From Pedobacter sp. PACM 27299 (lineage in GTDB: Bacteria; Bacteroidota; Bacteroidia; Sphingobacteriales; Sphingobacteriaceae), in contig NZ_CP012996.1 in the NCBI RefSeq assembly GCF_001412655.1, positions 1,612,001-1,676,000 on the forward strand: DNA of 64,000 bases. The letters are read 5' to 3'. Made by a program: the position numbers and the translations under genes. The notes beneath the pieces are model-generated. The model was not told the origin of the DNA and searched no databases. It worked only from the letters and a program-made list of their open reading frames with translations. This document shows, one piece after another, positions 18,524 through 27,180 of the stretch. Every line of letters begins with the position of its first letter. Position 1 is the first letter of the stretch.

Positions 18524-19381
18524 TTAATTGTATAGCGTACCGGTATTCAGGATAGGCTGTACATTCCTTTCGCCGCAAAGGACCACCAATAGGTTACTCA
18601 CCATGGAGGCTTTACGTTCTTCATCAAGCTCTACGATGTTTTTTTCTGAAAGTCTGTCCAATGCCATTTCTACCATACTCACTGCGCCTTCTACGATTAA
18701 TTTCCGGGCAGCGATTACTGCCGTAGCCTGTTGGCGCTGCAGCATCGCACTGGCAATTTCCTGTGCATAGGCTAAGTGTGAAATTCGGGCTTCAATGACT
18801 TCAATTCCTGCTCTCGACAAGCGTTCGCTCAACTCTGCTTCTAAAAGGGAGCTTACTTTTTCTGCGCCATCTTTTAGCGTGATGGTGGCTTCTTCATCTT
18901 CAAAGTTGTCGTAAGGGAAGATATTGGCTAAATGTCTGACTGCCGCTTCACTTTGAATCGCTACATATTGCAGGTAATCTTCCACTGCAAACATCGCCTT
19001 TGCCGTTTCCTGAATTTGCCAGACTACTACAGCTGCAATTTCAATCGGGTTTCCTAGTTTGTCATTTACCTTGATCTGGTGACCATTCAGGTTTCTCGCT
19101 TTTAAAGAAACACTCTTTTTAATCGTTAATGGGTTTACCCAGAAAAACCCGTCTGTTTTTACGGTGCCTACATACTTTCCAAAAAGGGTAAGTACTTTTG
19201 ATTCATTTGGATTGTTGATGATCAGCCCTGGTAAAACCAGAATGAAGTTGATGGCAAGGGCGATCGCGCCAACCGCATATTGTTTACTGGCTAATGCATA
19301 GATTCCGCCGCCTAAGAGCGCCAGAAAGAGGACAAATGTAAGGTAGCCCGATGGGGGAGTAATGATTTTTTCCTGATACAT
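18524..19381 (-). CDS. SPFH (band 7/stomatin-like) membrane protein
   Basis: This 285-residue protein has two adjacent hydrophobic stretches near the N-terminus (residues about 11-27 and 32-53), then an SPFH domain. Landmarks are '[23 protein letters not shown]', '[20 protein letters not shown]' and the helical '[36 protein letters not shown]'. SPFH proteins form oligomeric cages at the membrane and often guard proteases or organise membrane domains. The usual NfeD or FtsH partner gene is absent here; the neighbour is instead the small Arc-like gene. It is divergent from the 7TM-HD phosphodiesterase gene. Confidence 0.87.
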   Translation of the reverse strand: MYQEKIITPPSGYLTFVLFLALLGGGIYALASKQYAVGAIALAINFILVLPGLIINNPNESKVLTLFGKYVGTVKTDGFFWVNPLTIKKSVSLKARNLNGHQIKVNDKLGNPIEIAAVVVWQIQETAKAMFAVEDYLQYVAIQSEAAVRHLANIFPYDNFEDEEATITLKDGAEKVSSLLEAELSERLSRAGIEVIEARISHLAYAQEIASAMLQRQQATAVIAARKLIVEGAVSMVEMALDRLSEKNIVELDEERKASMVSNLLVVLCGERNVQPILNTGTLYN

Positions 19382-19505
19382 AATGATATTGATTTGATAT
19401 CATAAATTGACGAATTTTTTTTCATAAAAGCAAGGATTTTCATTGTAAATCAGATCCCTTCGCAGGATTACCTGTCTCAAAAGCCGATATGAGGAAAAAT
19501 TGTAT

Positions 19506-19513
19506 TATTTTTG
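19506..19513 (+). promoter_or_regulatory. -7 box of the 7TM-HD gene
   Basis: TATTTTTG matches TAnnTTTG and lies 23 bp before the chosen TTG start. This spacing favours the TTG over any start further upstream. No good -33 box is visible. Confidence 0.4.
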
Positions 19514-19536
19514 AATGAAATCAATTTTATATCATT

Positions 19537-21615
19537 TTGGCAAAAATCAAAAAGAATTCCCACAGGGTGCTTTATCGTAAGTATTCATCAAACATCAAAT
19601 ATGTGATGATGGTACTGTCTGTATTGATCATAACGGTGTTTTTACCTAAACAACCCAGGTTCAGATATGAATTTGAAAAGGGGGAGATCTGGAAAAATAA
19701 AGACCTGGTTTCTCCATTCAGCTTTGCGATCTTGAAAACAATCCCTCAGGTGACGACGGATAAAAAGGATGCTTTGAACAATGTGCTGCCTATCTATAAG
19801 ATGAATACGGAGCTGATTCACAATGTGGAGGAAGCTTATTCCAATGAATTTGATGTAAAATGGAAGACCAATGCTTTTCCTGAAGAAGATAAGGCTGCTT
19901 ATAAAGCTTCTTCTTTGAAACTGCTGGAATCGATTTACAACAGAGGCATCATTGCGATGAATGTAAAACATCAGAAAGGGAATAAATACTATGATTTTGC
20001 GCTGTTAAACAATAATATCAGTAAAAACCTGAGTACCCAGGATGTTTTTACTGTACAATCTGCGTTAGAATACTTTGAGAAAAATTATACTTCAGTGAAC
20101 CTGAAAGTTAAAGAGATGATTGTCGGGTTGGTAGAAGATCATTTGCAGCCCAATATTATTTTCGATGAAAAGCTGACTAATATTGTCCAGGAAAATACGA
20201 TCAACAGTCTTTCTACTACCCGTGGGATGGTACAGAAAGGGGAGCTGATCATTGCGAAAGACAATGTGGTGGATGACGAAATCTATCAAAAGTTACTCTC
20301 TTTTAAAGAGGCTTATGAAGCACAAACGAAAACTATTGGCGACAGTAAACTCGTTTACCTCGGACAAATTTTACTGGTAGGCTTTATTGTAAGTCTGCTG
20401 ATGTTCTTTTTAAAGCTGTTCAGGAAGGATATTTTTGCGGACAACCGTCAGCTGTCTTTATTACTATTGGTGATCACCACGATGCTGCTGTGCTTGACCT
20501 GGGCGATTAAACTGAACCTGCCTAGCATCTATTACATTCCCTTCTGTATTGTACCAATCATCATTCGGATTTTGTTTGATACGCGTTTAGCATTATACCT
20601 GCATTTGCTGGTGATCCTGATTGCCGGTTTCTTTGTGCCGAACAGTTTTGAGTTCGTCTTTTACCAGATTACTTCAGGGATGGTGGCGATTTATAGTATC
20701 AGAAACCTGATAAAAAGAGAGCAATTGCTGCTTTCTGCCTTATTCATACTTTCGGCTTATTTTGTTTCCTTCCTAGGGATTGGATTATTGAGAGAAGGAT
20801 CATTCTCTGAGATTGAGTGGCTTAACTTTGTGCCTTTCATTATCAGTGTACTATTGTCGCTCCTGGCTTATCCATTAATTTATGCTTTTGAAAGGCTGTT
20901 CGGCATCACTTCAGATGTGGCCTTGATTGAATTGACGAATACGAATAATAAATTATTGAGAGAGCTGGCGTTTAAAGCGCCTGGTACCTTCCAGCATTCT
21001 TTACAGGTAGCGAATCTCGCAGAAGCTGCAATATTTAAAATAGGAGGGAACTCGCTATTGGTAAGAGCTGGTGCATTGTATCACGATATCGGTAAAATTG
21101 AGAATCCTCAATACTTTATAGAGAATCAGAATACAGCGCTCAGTCCGCATGATAAGCTGCCTTATGAGCAAAGTGCACAGATCATCATTAAACATGTTCA
21201 TAAAGGCATAGAAATTACTCGCAGACATCAATTACCGGAAAGTGTGATCGATTTTATCAGAACGCACCATGGAAATACCAGGGTAGATTATTTCTATCAG
21301 TCGTTTTTGAAGAACTCTCCGGAGAAATTTGTGGACGAAAACATCTTCCGTTACCCTGGTCCGATCCCTTTTTCTAAGGAAACTGGGGTATTAATGCTGG
21401 CAGATTCAGTGGAAGCAGCCTCAAGAAGTCTTAAAAATCCGGACGCGCAAAGTATAAATGACCTGGTCGAAAGGATCATTAACTATAAATTAGAACAAAA
21501 TCAGTTAGATAATTGCGATATTACTTTAAAAGATTTAGAAACTATAAAGTTGATATTCAAGACTATGCTGATGAGCATCTATCATGTGCGTATAGATTAC
21601 CTACAAAATGTTTAA
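19537..21615 (+). CDS. 7TM-HD family phosphodiesterase (PgpH/YqfF-like)
   Basis: The 692-residue inner-membrane protein starts at a TTG ('MAKIKKNSHRVLYRKY'); the only nearby ATG (19515) is out of frame. After one membrane helix (about 22-38), an extracytoplasmic 7TMR-HDED domain spans about 60-265. Seven helices follow to about residue 450, then a cytoplasmic HD domain. Metal-binding residues visible are His487 in 'FQHSLQVANLAEAA' and His516-Asp517 in 'YHDIGK'. The relative PgpH degrades cyclic di-AMP. That activity is likely here, but a diadenylate cyclase gene is not in the window. Confidence 0.88.
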   Translation: MAKIKKNSHRVLYRKYSSNIKYVMMVLSVLIITVFLPKQPRFRYEFEKGEIWKNKDLVSPFSFAILKTIPQVTTDKKDALNNVLPIYKMNTELIHNVEEAYSNEFDVKWKTNAFPEEDKAAYKASSLKLLESIYNRGIIAMNVKHQKGNKYYDFALLNNNISKNLSTQDVFTVQSALEYFEKNYTSVNLKVKEMIVGLVEDHLQPNIIFDEKLTNIVQENTINSLSTTRGMVQKGELIIAKDNVVDDEIYQKLLSFKEAYEAQTKTIGDSKLVYLGQILLVGFIVSLLMFFLKLFRKDIFADNRQLSLLLLVITTMLLCLTWAIKLNLPSIYYIPFCIVPIIIRILFDTRLALYLHLLVILIAGFFVPNSFEFVFYQITSGMVAIYSIRNLIKREQLLLSALFILSAYFVSFLGIGLLREGSFSEIEWLNFVPFIISVLLSLLAYPLIYAFERLFGITSDVALIELTNTNNKLLRELAFKAPGTFQHSLQVANLAEAAIFKIGGNSLLVRAGALYHDIGKIENPQYFIENQNTALSPHDKLPYEQSAQIIIKHVHKGIEITRRHQLPESVIDFIRTHHGNTRVDYFYQSFLKNSPEKFVDENIFRYPGPIPFSKETGVLMLADSVEAASRSLKNPDAQSINDLVERIINYKLEQNQLDNCDITLKDLETIKLIFKTMLMSIYHVRIDYLQNV

Positions 21616-21706
21616 ATTTTTTTTGGAACTACCAATCATCTTCCTATATTTGCAATCCCGAAAAACAGCAACGGTTTTTGTTTAAAGCGGGAAAGTTAAT
21701 TGAAAA

Positions 21707-21794
<88 letters not shown>

Positions 21795-21881
21795 ATAATG
21801 AAAGACAACGATAATTAGGTCTTACCAAAATAATCAGTGTTTTTACAGCCCTCCGAAAGAGGGAGAAAGATGATACCAGTT

Positions 21882-21955
21882 CGGGGTGTAGCGTAGCCCG
21901 GTATCGCGCCTGCTTTGGGAGCAGGAGGTCGTAGGTTCGAATCCTGCCACCCCGA
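21882..21955 (+). tRNA. tRNA-Pro (anticodon TGG), copy 1
   Basis: A 74-nt cloverleaf with acceptor arms CGGGGTG/CACCCCG, anticodon stem CCTGC/GCAGG with loop TTTGGGA (anticodon TGG), and T-arm AGGTTCGAATCCT. CCA is not encoded. It is the first of three tandem copies. Confidence 0.95.
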
Positions 21956-22012
21956 CACAAATTACTTGGAAGAGTAATTAATAATGACCAGTAAAAAAGA
22001 TTGATACCAGTT

Positions 22013-22086
22013 CGGGGTGTAGCGTAGCCCGGTATCGCGCCTGCTTTGGGAGCAGGAGGTCGTAGGTTCGAATCCTGCCACCCCGA
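22013..22086 (+). tRNA. tRNA-Pro (anticodon TGG), copy 2
   Basis: Identical in sequence to copy 1 and 131 bp downstream of it. The flanks are also repeated, so the duplication unit includes the spacer. Confidence 0.95.
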
Positions 22087-22144
22087 CACAAATTACTTGG
22101 AAGAGTAATTTTATAATGACCAGTAAAAAAGATTGATACCAGTT

Positions 22145-22218
22145 CGGGGTGTAGCGTAGCCCGGTATCGCGCCTGCTTTGGGAGCAGGAGGTCGTAGGTT
22201 CGAATCCTGCCACCCCGA
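22145..22218 (+). tRNA. tRNA-Pro (anticodon TGG), copy 3
   Basis: Identical to copies 1 and 2 and 132 bp after copy 2. The sequence after its 3' end differs from the other spacers and includes a segment repeated at 23008-23036. Confidence 0.95.
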
Positions 22219-22243
22219 CACAACATAGAAATCAAATTCTATT
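22215..22243. repeat. Direct repeat at the tRNA-Pro 3' end (att-like, left copy)
   Basis: This 29-bp segment begins inside the acceptor stem of tRNA-Pro copy 3 and recurs exactly at 23008-23036. Weaker similarity (3 mismatches over 40 bp in total) extends upstream into the T-arm. It contains the inverted repeat TAGAA/TTCTA. Confidence 0.7.
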
Positions 22244-22248
22244 AAAAC

Positions 22249-22280
22249 CCCTCTAACCTTTACAGTTTAGAGGGTTTTTT
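22249..22280 (+). terminator. Terminator after the tRNA cluster
   Basis: CCCTCTAA (22249-22256) and TTAGAGGG (22267-22274) form an 8-bp stem followed by TTTTTT, 30 bp after the last tRNA. Confidence 0.8.
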
Positions 22281-22403
22281 CGTTTCTATCAAATCAACAG
22301 ACAGCAGGTTATATTGGATCAATCTTGTGATTTCAGAACGAGACAATGGATTTAATTACACAGCTACATAACAGCAATGCGATCAGGTCTAAACAATGAT
22401 AAG

Positions 22404-22676
22404 CTATTTAGTTTGCCTCCATTTTTTATCCATAAAATTGCCTAAAATAATTGTAGCAATAAGTACTACAAAATCTGCAAATAAGTATAGAGGTCGAAAA
22501 CTAGGTGCGGGCATTACAGTAGGATCGGAAAGTTTACCGCCGTTAAATACATAAAAAATAAAGGGGAAGCCAAATTGTGTACGCCCATCAGCCGCTGAGT
22601 TGTCCTCAGAGGTAAATGCTATGAGCAAAGCAAAAATCACCAAAATGATGATTGTTGGGACGAATTTTATTTTCAT
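22404..22676 (-). CDS. Small two-helix membrane protein of unknown function
   Basis: This 90-residue protein has hydrophobic helices at about 5-22 and 66-82 joined by a Gly/Pro/aromatic loop, and ends in 'DKKWRQTK'. I do not recognise a family. Both ends may face the cytoplasm. It is the only gene between the two copies of the tRNA-Pro 3'-end repeat, so it may be a leftover of an inserted element. No neighbouring gene on the same strand is close enough to form an operon. Confidence 0.5.
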   Translation of the reverse strand: MKIKFVPTIIILVIFALLIAFTSEDNSAADGRTQFGFPFIFYVFNGGKLSDPTVMPAPSFRPLYLFADFVVLIATIILGNFMDKKWRQTK

Positions 22677-22996
22677 ATTAATTTAGATTTAGGTTAGCTT
22701 TTTAGCACACTTCACAAGATCTGAATTTTACCTCATTTACAAAAGTTGGATCAATCGGATACTGAATTTAGTTACAGATCGAATAATAAATAACTCCTGA
22801 ACATTACTGAACCTATGATATTGGCTATAATTCCGTTTAATTTTATTATCTCCATTGCTGTTTGTTGTATGTTTTCGTATTGTTTTTATAAACAGAGTAT
22901 AGTAAGAATTAATCTAAAATTGGACGAAACCCCTTCCTTTCGGAAGTGTTTGAAAAATTACACCAATTTTATTTAAAGTTTATTTTGGAGGATGAC
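22677..22996. other. Intergenic stretch without a recognisable gene
   Basis: AT-rich DNA upstream of the small membrane protein gene. I see no ORF of credible length, no tRNA and no terminator. A short CTTCC/GGAAG hairpin at about 22933-22947 is the only structure. The stretch ends at the tRNA-Pro-like fragment. Confidence 0.5.
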
Positions 22997-23036
22997 ATCC
23001 TACCAATCCGACACAACATAGAAATCAAATTCTATT
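22997..23036 (+). repeat. tRNA-Pro 3'-end fragment (att-like, right copy)
   Basis: Forty bases match 22204-22243, the T-arm/acceptor end of tRNA-Pro plus its downstream flank, with three mismatches; the last 29 bases are exact. The fragment lacks the 5' two-thirds of a tRNA, so it cannot function as one. It could be the distal attachment site of a tRNA-targeting integrative element or the scar of a duplication. Confidence 0.6.
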
Positions 23037-23061
23037 TTACTATAGTTATCTTAGTAAGATT

Positions 23062-23897
23062 ATGACTAATATTCATTTAAAAAACAAGCTTATACTTTGT
23101 ATATCGTTGACCATATTTTCTTCATGTAAGCATGAAAAAGTATATCAAGCTGCACTTTTTGATGTAAAAGTTAATTTAAATGAACTCCCCAATAATAAAA
23201 AACCAATATTTTCACAGCGGCATCTAAAAAGTAAGCAACAAAAATGGGTAGGGGGCCTATTCGGATCTAACCAATTCGAGGAGTGGAATGAAGTACTTTA
23301 CAACAATACCGTCATCAGGATAGATCCGCAGGTGGCTTCCCCTTATAATTCCGAATCCTCAGCTTACCCTTCTGGGGAGCGTTCACAATACGACTTTTAT
23401 GACGTTACCTATATTAATCCTGCTAAAACAAGTTTTATTGCGCGCATTTCCGGTCCATATAGTGTAGGAAATAGATTTTATTTAATCACTGCACAAAAAT
23501 CAGGGTTAAAAGTGTACAGTATAGATAGACCTACAGTTATTGAGGGCGACGGACAATGGCAAAACCGAGATATGCTAAAGATTGGACCTAATTTGTTAAT
23601 GGTGGATAATGACTATGTTTTTAACCAGGGGACTGGTAAGCTTATGAAATAACCCGGTCAGGAAAAGGCAGAATCCGGGGAGAATTTTCAGCATTGTCAC
23701 CAGATCAGCAAACCATAACCTTTATAACGGATCAGCATTTATACCAGTGCCACTATCCAAGTGGTAAAGTCCATGTCGAACCAATAGACGAACTGCAACT
23801 GTCTAAAATGGTTAATCATAAAACAAAAGAATGGCCATACAATTATTTCAGCTGGATAACTTTGGATGGTAAAATGTTTCTGCATCCAATTCTTTAA
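23062..23897 (+). pseudogene. Frameshifted lipoprotein gene
   Basis: The first frame (23062-23652) encodes 196 residues with a lipobox ('LTIFSSC', Cys22) and then stops. A second frame is open from 23640 to 23897 and continues naturally with 'AYEITRSGKGRIRGEF' and 'SALSPDQQTITFITD'. The two frames overlap only at 23640-23652, so a one-base deletion or two-base insertion there would join them into a protein of about 277 residues ending 'LDGKMFLHPIL'. It could also be a sequencing error. No family was recognised; the C-terminal part resembles beta-propeller or YD-like segments ('LYQCHYPSGKVHVEP'). The gene begins 26 bp after the att-like repeat. Confidence 0.6.
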
Positions 23898-24022
23898 TAG
23901 CATAATTTTCTTTGATGCCTGCCAAAATAAGGGCTTAACAGGATGATGTCCTTATTTTGCGTATTTAAAAAGTTGATTATGCTTATTTGCAAGGCCTGAA
24001 CAAGCTTTATCATCTGCATACC

Positions 24023-24030
24023 TATCTTTG
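24023..24030 (+). promoter_or_regulatory. -7 box of the Cys-rich small peptide gene
   Basis: TATCTTTG matches TAnnTTTG exactly and lies 21 bp before the ATG at 24052. It covers the alternative TTG start at 24028, so that start is unlikely. Confidence 0.45.
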
Positions 24031-24051
24031 AAAGTAATAGAAACTGAAATT

Positions 24052-24234
24052 ATGAACAACCTGAATCACTTACCATCTGCTGCAGCTAATGCCAATCCGA
24101 AAGAGGAAAATGTTAATGAACAACCGGATGGTCATATGGGGATGTCGCCTTTAATTGAAAATTTCTCCCTCTCCAACTATGAAGATGATGATGACGATTC
24201 TGGTTTCTCCTGTCCTTGCTGCTTACCGCGGTAA
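24052..24234 (+). CDS. Small peptide with acidic run and CPCC C-terminus
   Basis: The ATG at 24052 gives a 60-residue peptide. The first 40 residues are polar and Asn/Glu-rich with no signal sequence. A run 'NYEDDDDDSGF' follows, then the C-terminus 'SCPCCLPR'. The layout (long polar leader, Asp-rich junction, short Cys-rich end) resembles precursors of ribosomally made modified peptides. However, no modifying enzyme, peptidase or exporter gene lies nearby. A metal-binding role for the Cys cluster is an alternative. A good -7 box precedes the gene, which supports real expression. I know no family for it. Confidence 0.45.
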   Translation: MNNLNHLPSAAANANPKEENVNEQPDGHMGMSPLIENFSLSNYEDDDDDSGFSCPCCLPR

Positions 24235-24310
24235 TATCTCAACTTATTAAAGAAATCTCTTGTGAAGGACTCCTCACGCTTAAGAGAGAAAAATAATAGC
24301 TGAGGGTTGG

Positions 24311-24385
24311 ATGCTTGAATTTAATGACGGTTATCACTATGAAAAGGACCATGCGAACGGAAACTTTAAACTGAATAGGAAATAA
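24311..24385 (+). other. 24-codon ORF, doubtful
   Basis: ATG to TAA encodes a hydrophilic peptide ('MLEFNDGYHYEKDH' then 'ANGNFKLNRK') faintly like a MORN unit. It lies between two better-supported small genes and has no promoter-like box of its own. It may be a gene remnant. Confidence 0.15.
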
Positions 24386-24403
24386 ATTTTACTCAAATTA
24401 ATC

Positions 24404-24411
24404 TACATTTG
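24404..24411 (+). promoter_or_regulatory. -7 box of the secreted small peptide gene
   Basis: TACATTTG matches TAnnTTTG and lies 30 bp before the ATG at 24442. No -33 TTTG is seen. Confidence 0.4.
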
Positions 24412-24441
24412 AAGAAAAGCGATGCGCTGATTAAAATTTAA

Positions 24442-24660
24442 ATGCCAAATTCTATTCTTAGGAGAACATTTATATCTCTTATCGTATTATTCATCACGAC
24501 CAGTTTGATCACAGTCAGAGCCCAAACTGTTCAGCCTTATTTGGCTATCATTAAAACCAATAATAATGTTACTGGAGAAGGGGAACGTATTTCATACTCA
24601 TCGGAAAATTATGATGATCATAGTGGTTTTGTAGGGGCTCACTTAGATTTGTGGTTATAG
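24442..24660 (+). CDS. Small secreted peptide
   Basis: The 72-residue product has a classical signal peptide (basic start, hydrophobic residues 10-24, cleavage after Val-Arg-Ala near 27), leaving a mature peptide of about 45 residues. The mature part ends 'ENYDDHSGFVGAHLDLWL'. The NY-D-D-x-SGF stretch resembles the one in the Cys-rich peptide gene 200 bp upstream. No Cys or catalytic motif is present. A -7 box lies 30 bp upstream and a strong terminator follows the stop, which supports a real single-gene transcript. Function is unknown. Confidence 0.5.
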   Translation: MPNSILRRTFISLIVLFITTSLITVRAQTVQPYLAIIKTNNNVTGEGERISYSSENYDDHSGFVGAHLDLWL

Positions 24661-24670
24661 TAGGATATGA

Positions 24671-24706
24671 AAAGAGGCCAGGAATTTTCCTGGCCTCTTT
24701 TTTATG
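24671..24706. terminator. Strong bidirectional terminator
   Basis: AAAGAGGCCAGGAA and TTCCTGGCCTCTTT form a 14-bp perfect stem with a TT loop, extended by T's on the forward side. It serves the small peptide gene and the convergent beta-helix gene. Confidence 0.85.
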
Positions 24707-24718
24707 AATTCTATTTTC

Positions 24719-26893
24719 TTATTTATCCATCAAAATATACTCGGGATAGGATTCGTGATCAGGCAACTCAAATTCTTCGTCGAAAGGTTGCGTTCCAAGG
24801 CCATTGTTGTATAAGGCCACACGTTTCACACCTGTTGCGGTGCTGCCACCAATACCATTGATCACCTCTAAGATATTACCTGTACCTGCAAAACGAGTGG
24901 TACACATTTTCTCTAGTTTCACATTCGGACTATTCGGAATTTCAAAACCATTTTTCTTATTCACATGGCCGTCAGTTCCTGTTAAAACTGCGTAAGAACC
25001 CATTCCAATGCTATAGTGTTCTTTCACTGTATTCGCTACTTTGAATGCGGCATAACCATCCACTCTGCCTCCCTGGCTGCTCCAGCTGGTCTGATTTGGG
25101 GCATCGTAAGGTGGCTCATTTTGGAAGAAATAAGTTCTGCCTCGTTCTCCCAGCCATAGTACTTCATATTCCTGATAGTGCTCTGCAAACAAGGCGTAAA
25201 GGGTTACATCATCACCAGTCACGATCAATCCGTTTTTACACCTGTCTCTTATCCAGCGTTCATTTCCACCGCGCTGAGATCCATGATCAGCACGCCACAG
25301 CCAGAAGTGGTCGCCTACCACATTATTACTGTTGATTTCCATAGCAGTATGGATCTGAATATTTTTTGATTGAACGCCACCTACTCTGCAAGTGATATCT
25401 GTCAGCAGGATAGGATTTACAGCATGGTCCGCATTTGCGCCTTCTGCACCAATTCTAACTTGATAAGTAGTACTGTTGAAGGAATCCATCAGTAATCCTG
25501 CGATGATAACTCCATCTTTATCGTCCGCATAGATACATCCCCAGGTGTTTTTCTCAGTAGGCTCTAGTGTAACAGAAGCGATACCTGCACCCAGTAATAT
25601 CGCATCTTTTCTATTCACTTGAATTGGGGCATTTAAGGCGTAATGTCCTGGTGTGAAAAATATGTTTTTACCAGCCTTTAGCGCGGCATTGATCTCCAGA
25701 TCAGTGTCGCCTTCTTTGGCAACATACCAGTCGCTGACCAGATCCTGAAACTTACCTTTACCCATATCTGTAGAAGACCAGGAAACGCCAACTCTATCCT
25801 TTTGCCATGCTGGAACGAATACTTTGTATTCTCCATCATTGTCTATAAAAAGGAAAGGTTTTTCTCTGATAATAGGGGTAGTAGGAATGGGAGCGTTAGT
25901 ATCGTCCGCTTTTGGAGGATTGATGCATCCTTGCCAAACCATATTATAAGAACCACCCATGGCTCCTGAACCTGCAGGGAAAGTTGCATTTCTAGTGTAC
26001 CATTGTTGCTGTCCGCCCCAGTTTGGTCTGGATGAGGTGTAATGTGTGTCAGCAATAAAACCGCCACTGCCCCAAAAGTTGTTTTCTCCAACATCTGAAA
26101 TATATTTCGAACTGCTTTCAATCAACATTCTTCTTGCACTAGTGGATTGAGATACGGTCCAGGCAAAATCTCTCATGACTGCTACATTTTCCACAGAACG
26201 CCAAAATGTACAGGTTGCATTTGCGCCACCAGATAGGTGAGGTCTGGTAAATATAGACCCCAATTTAACATCACCTGGTACTTTACCCAGGCCTCCAATG
26301 TGCGAATAGAATCCTAACTCTATCGATTTGGCTTCAGCCAATGAGGCAGAACCGGAGCCACCGGGATCGTAAGTTTGCCCCTCAACATTAGCTTTAAAAT
26401 AATAGGCCTGACGTTTGGTAGTCCATTCGCCATTTGCTCCGCCCAGACCAATAGTCCCAAACTGCGAATTAATTTCGTTTCTTGCAGATTCTGCTTTTTC
26501 ATATTTTCTATCGTAGAAATACATATTGCTGCCAAAAATCTGGGCTTCTAATGAAACAATTATAGTGATGGCGTTACGGGTAATTTTATAATAGTTTTCG
26601 TACTTATCAGCATTTGGTTTAAGATCTGTAAATGTCAGTTTAGAGGTCGAACCCTTTGATACAAACTTTGATGCCAATCGACTGCCACCTCTTGTGATCA
26701 CATAATTTCCAGAAGTGCCAAATGCCGGCCATGATAACGTAATGCTGTGTTTCTGCTTGTTGTAAGCAATCTTTCCCTCTATTTTACGCTCCTGTTTTTT
26801 TTCTTCTGATGAATACGAGGTAACAAAGCTGCCTAATACCAAGATAAACGTCAATGCTGTAAATACGGGGATTATTTTTTTAGTCATAAGCAT
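24719..26893 (-). CDS. Secreted right-handed beta-helix protein (GH55-like or factor 5/8-annotated group)
   Basis: This 724-residue protein has an N-terminal signal or anchor (residues about 5-27), a short fibronectin-like segment (about 38-110), then two halves rich in pectate-lyase-type turns. Motifs such as 'YYFKANVEGQTYDPGGSGSASLA', 'ATCTFWRSVENVAV', 'SDWYVAKEGDTDLEINAALKAGKNIFFTPGHY' and 'VVGDHFWLWRADHG' recall actinobacterial proteins annotated as coagulation factor 5/8 or adenylyl cyclase, which I associate with the two-helix GH55 glucanase fold. A glucan-degrading role is therefore an inference, and the catalytic residues were not identified. Two ATGs (26893, 26887) are possible starts. 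Confidence 0.6.
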   Translation of the reverse strand: MLMTKKIIPVFTALTFILVLGSFVTSYSSEEKKQERKIEGKIAYNKQKHSITLSWPAFGTSGNYVITRGGSRLASKFVSKGSTSKLTFTDLKPNADKYENYYKITRNAITIIVSLEAQIFGSNMYFYDRKYEKAESARNEINSQFGTIGLGGANGEWTTKRQAYYFKANVEGQTYDPGGSGSASLAEAKSIELGFYSHIGGLGKVPGDVKLGSIFTRPHLSGGANATCTFWRSVENVAVMRDFAWTVSQSTSARRMLIESSSKYISDVGENNFWGSGGFIADTHYTSSRPNWGGQQQWYTRNATFPAGSGAMGGSYNMVWQGCINPPKADDTNAPIPTTPIIREKPFLFIDNDGEYKVFVPAWQKDRVGVSWSSTDMGKGKFQDLVSDWYVAKEGDTDLEINAALKAGKNIFFTPGHYALNAPIQVNRKDAILLGAGIASVTLEPTEKNTWGCIYADDKDGVIIAGLLMDSFNSTTYQVRIGAEGANADHAVNPILLTDITCRVGGVQSKNIQIHTAMEINSNNVVGDHFWLWRADHGSQRGGNERWIRDRCKNGLIVTGDDVTLYALFAEHYQEYEVLWLGERGRTYFFQNEPPYDAPNQTSWSSQGGRVDGYAAFKVANTVKEHYSIGMGSYAVLTGTDGHVNKKNGFEIPNSPNVKLEKMCTTRFAGTGNILEVINGIGGSTATGVKRVALYNNGLGTQPFDEEFELPDHESYPEYILMDK

Positions 26894-27116
26894 AGTTTTT
26901 TTATGATTTCTATTGCTGGCATAAAATACCAGTGGGCAATCTAATAAAAATGTTATAAAGTTCTTTACAGGGATGAAAGTGTCAGATTACCTAAAAAAAA
27001 TAGCCGAGTGATCAGGATTACACTGTAACGATTGTTTAGTCAGCTGGATTTTCGTGTGGATTTTAAAGATTATTGTAATTTGTAGCCAATTCAGATTTTA
27101 AGACCTTCTTTAAAAA

Positions 27117-27151
27117 CAAAAACCGGCAATTTTTAACATTGCCGGTTTTTG
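27117..27151. terminator. Terminator of the uraH-like operon
   Basis: CAAAAACCGGCAAT and ATTGCCGGTTTTTG form a 14-bp perfect stem with a 7-nt loop. On the reverse strand it lies 30 bp after the hydrolase stop codon and is followed by T-rich sequence. Confidence 0.8.
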
Positions 27152-27180
27152 TTTTATAAATGCTAGGTGGAGCACTGCTT

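Larger units (their letters stand above)
21862..22218 (+). repeat. Tandem 131/132-bp repeats carrying tRNA-Pro
   Basis: Each unit holds the tRNA plus a spacer with ACAAATTACTTGGAAGAG and AAAAAAGATTGATACCAG. The two complete spacers differ by a small indel near AATTAATAAT versus AATTTTATAAT. Near identity indicates recent amplification or gene conversion. Confidence 0.85.

Noticed and set aside
21862..22218. Regularly spaced repeats resembling a CRISPR array
   Set aside because: The repeats are whole tRNA genes with repeated spacers. Spacers are not unique and no cas genes are present.
24028..24051. TTG start for the Cys-rich peptide at 24028
   Set aside because: The TTG is part of the -7 box; transcription should start after it.
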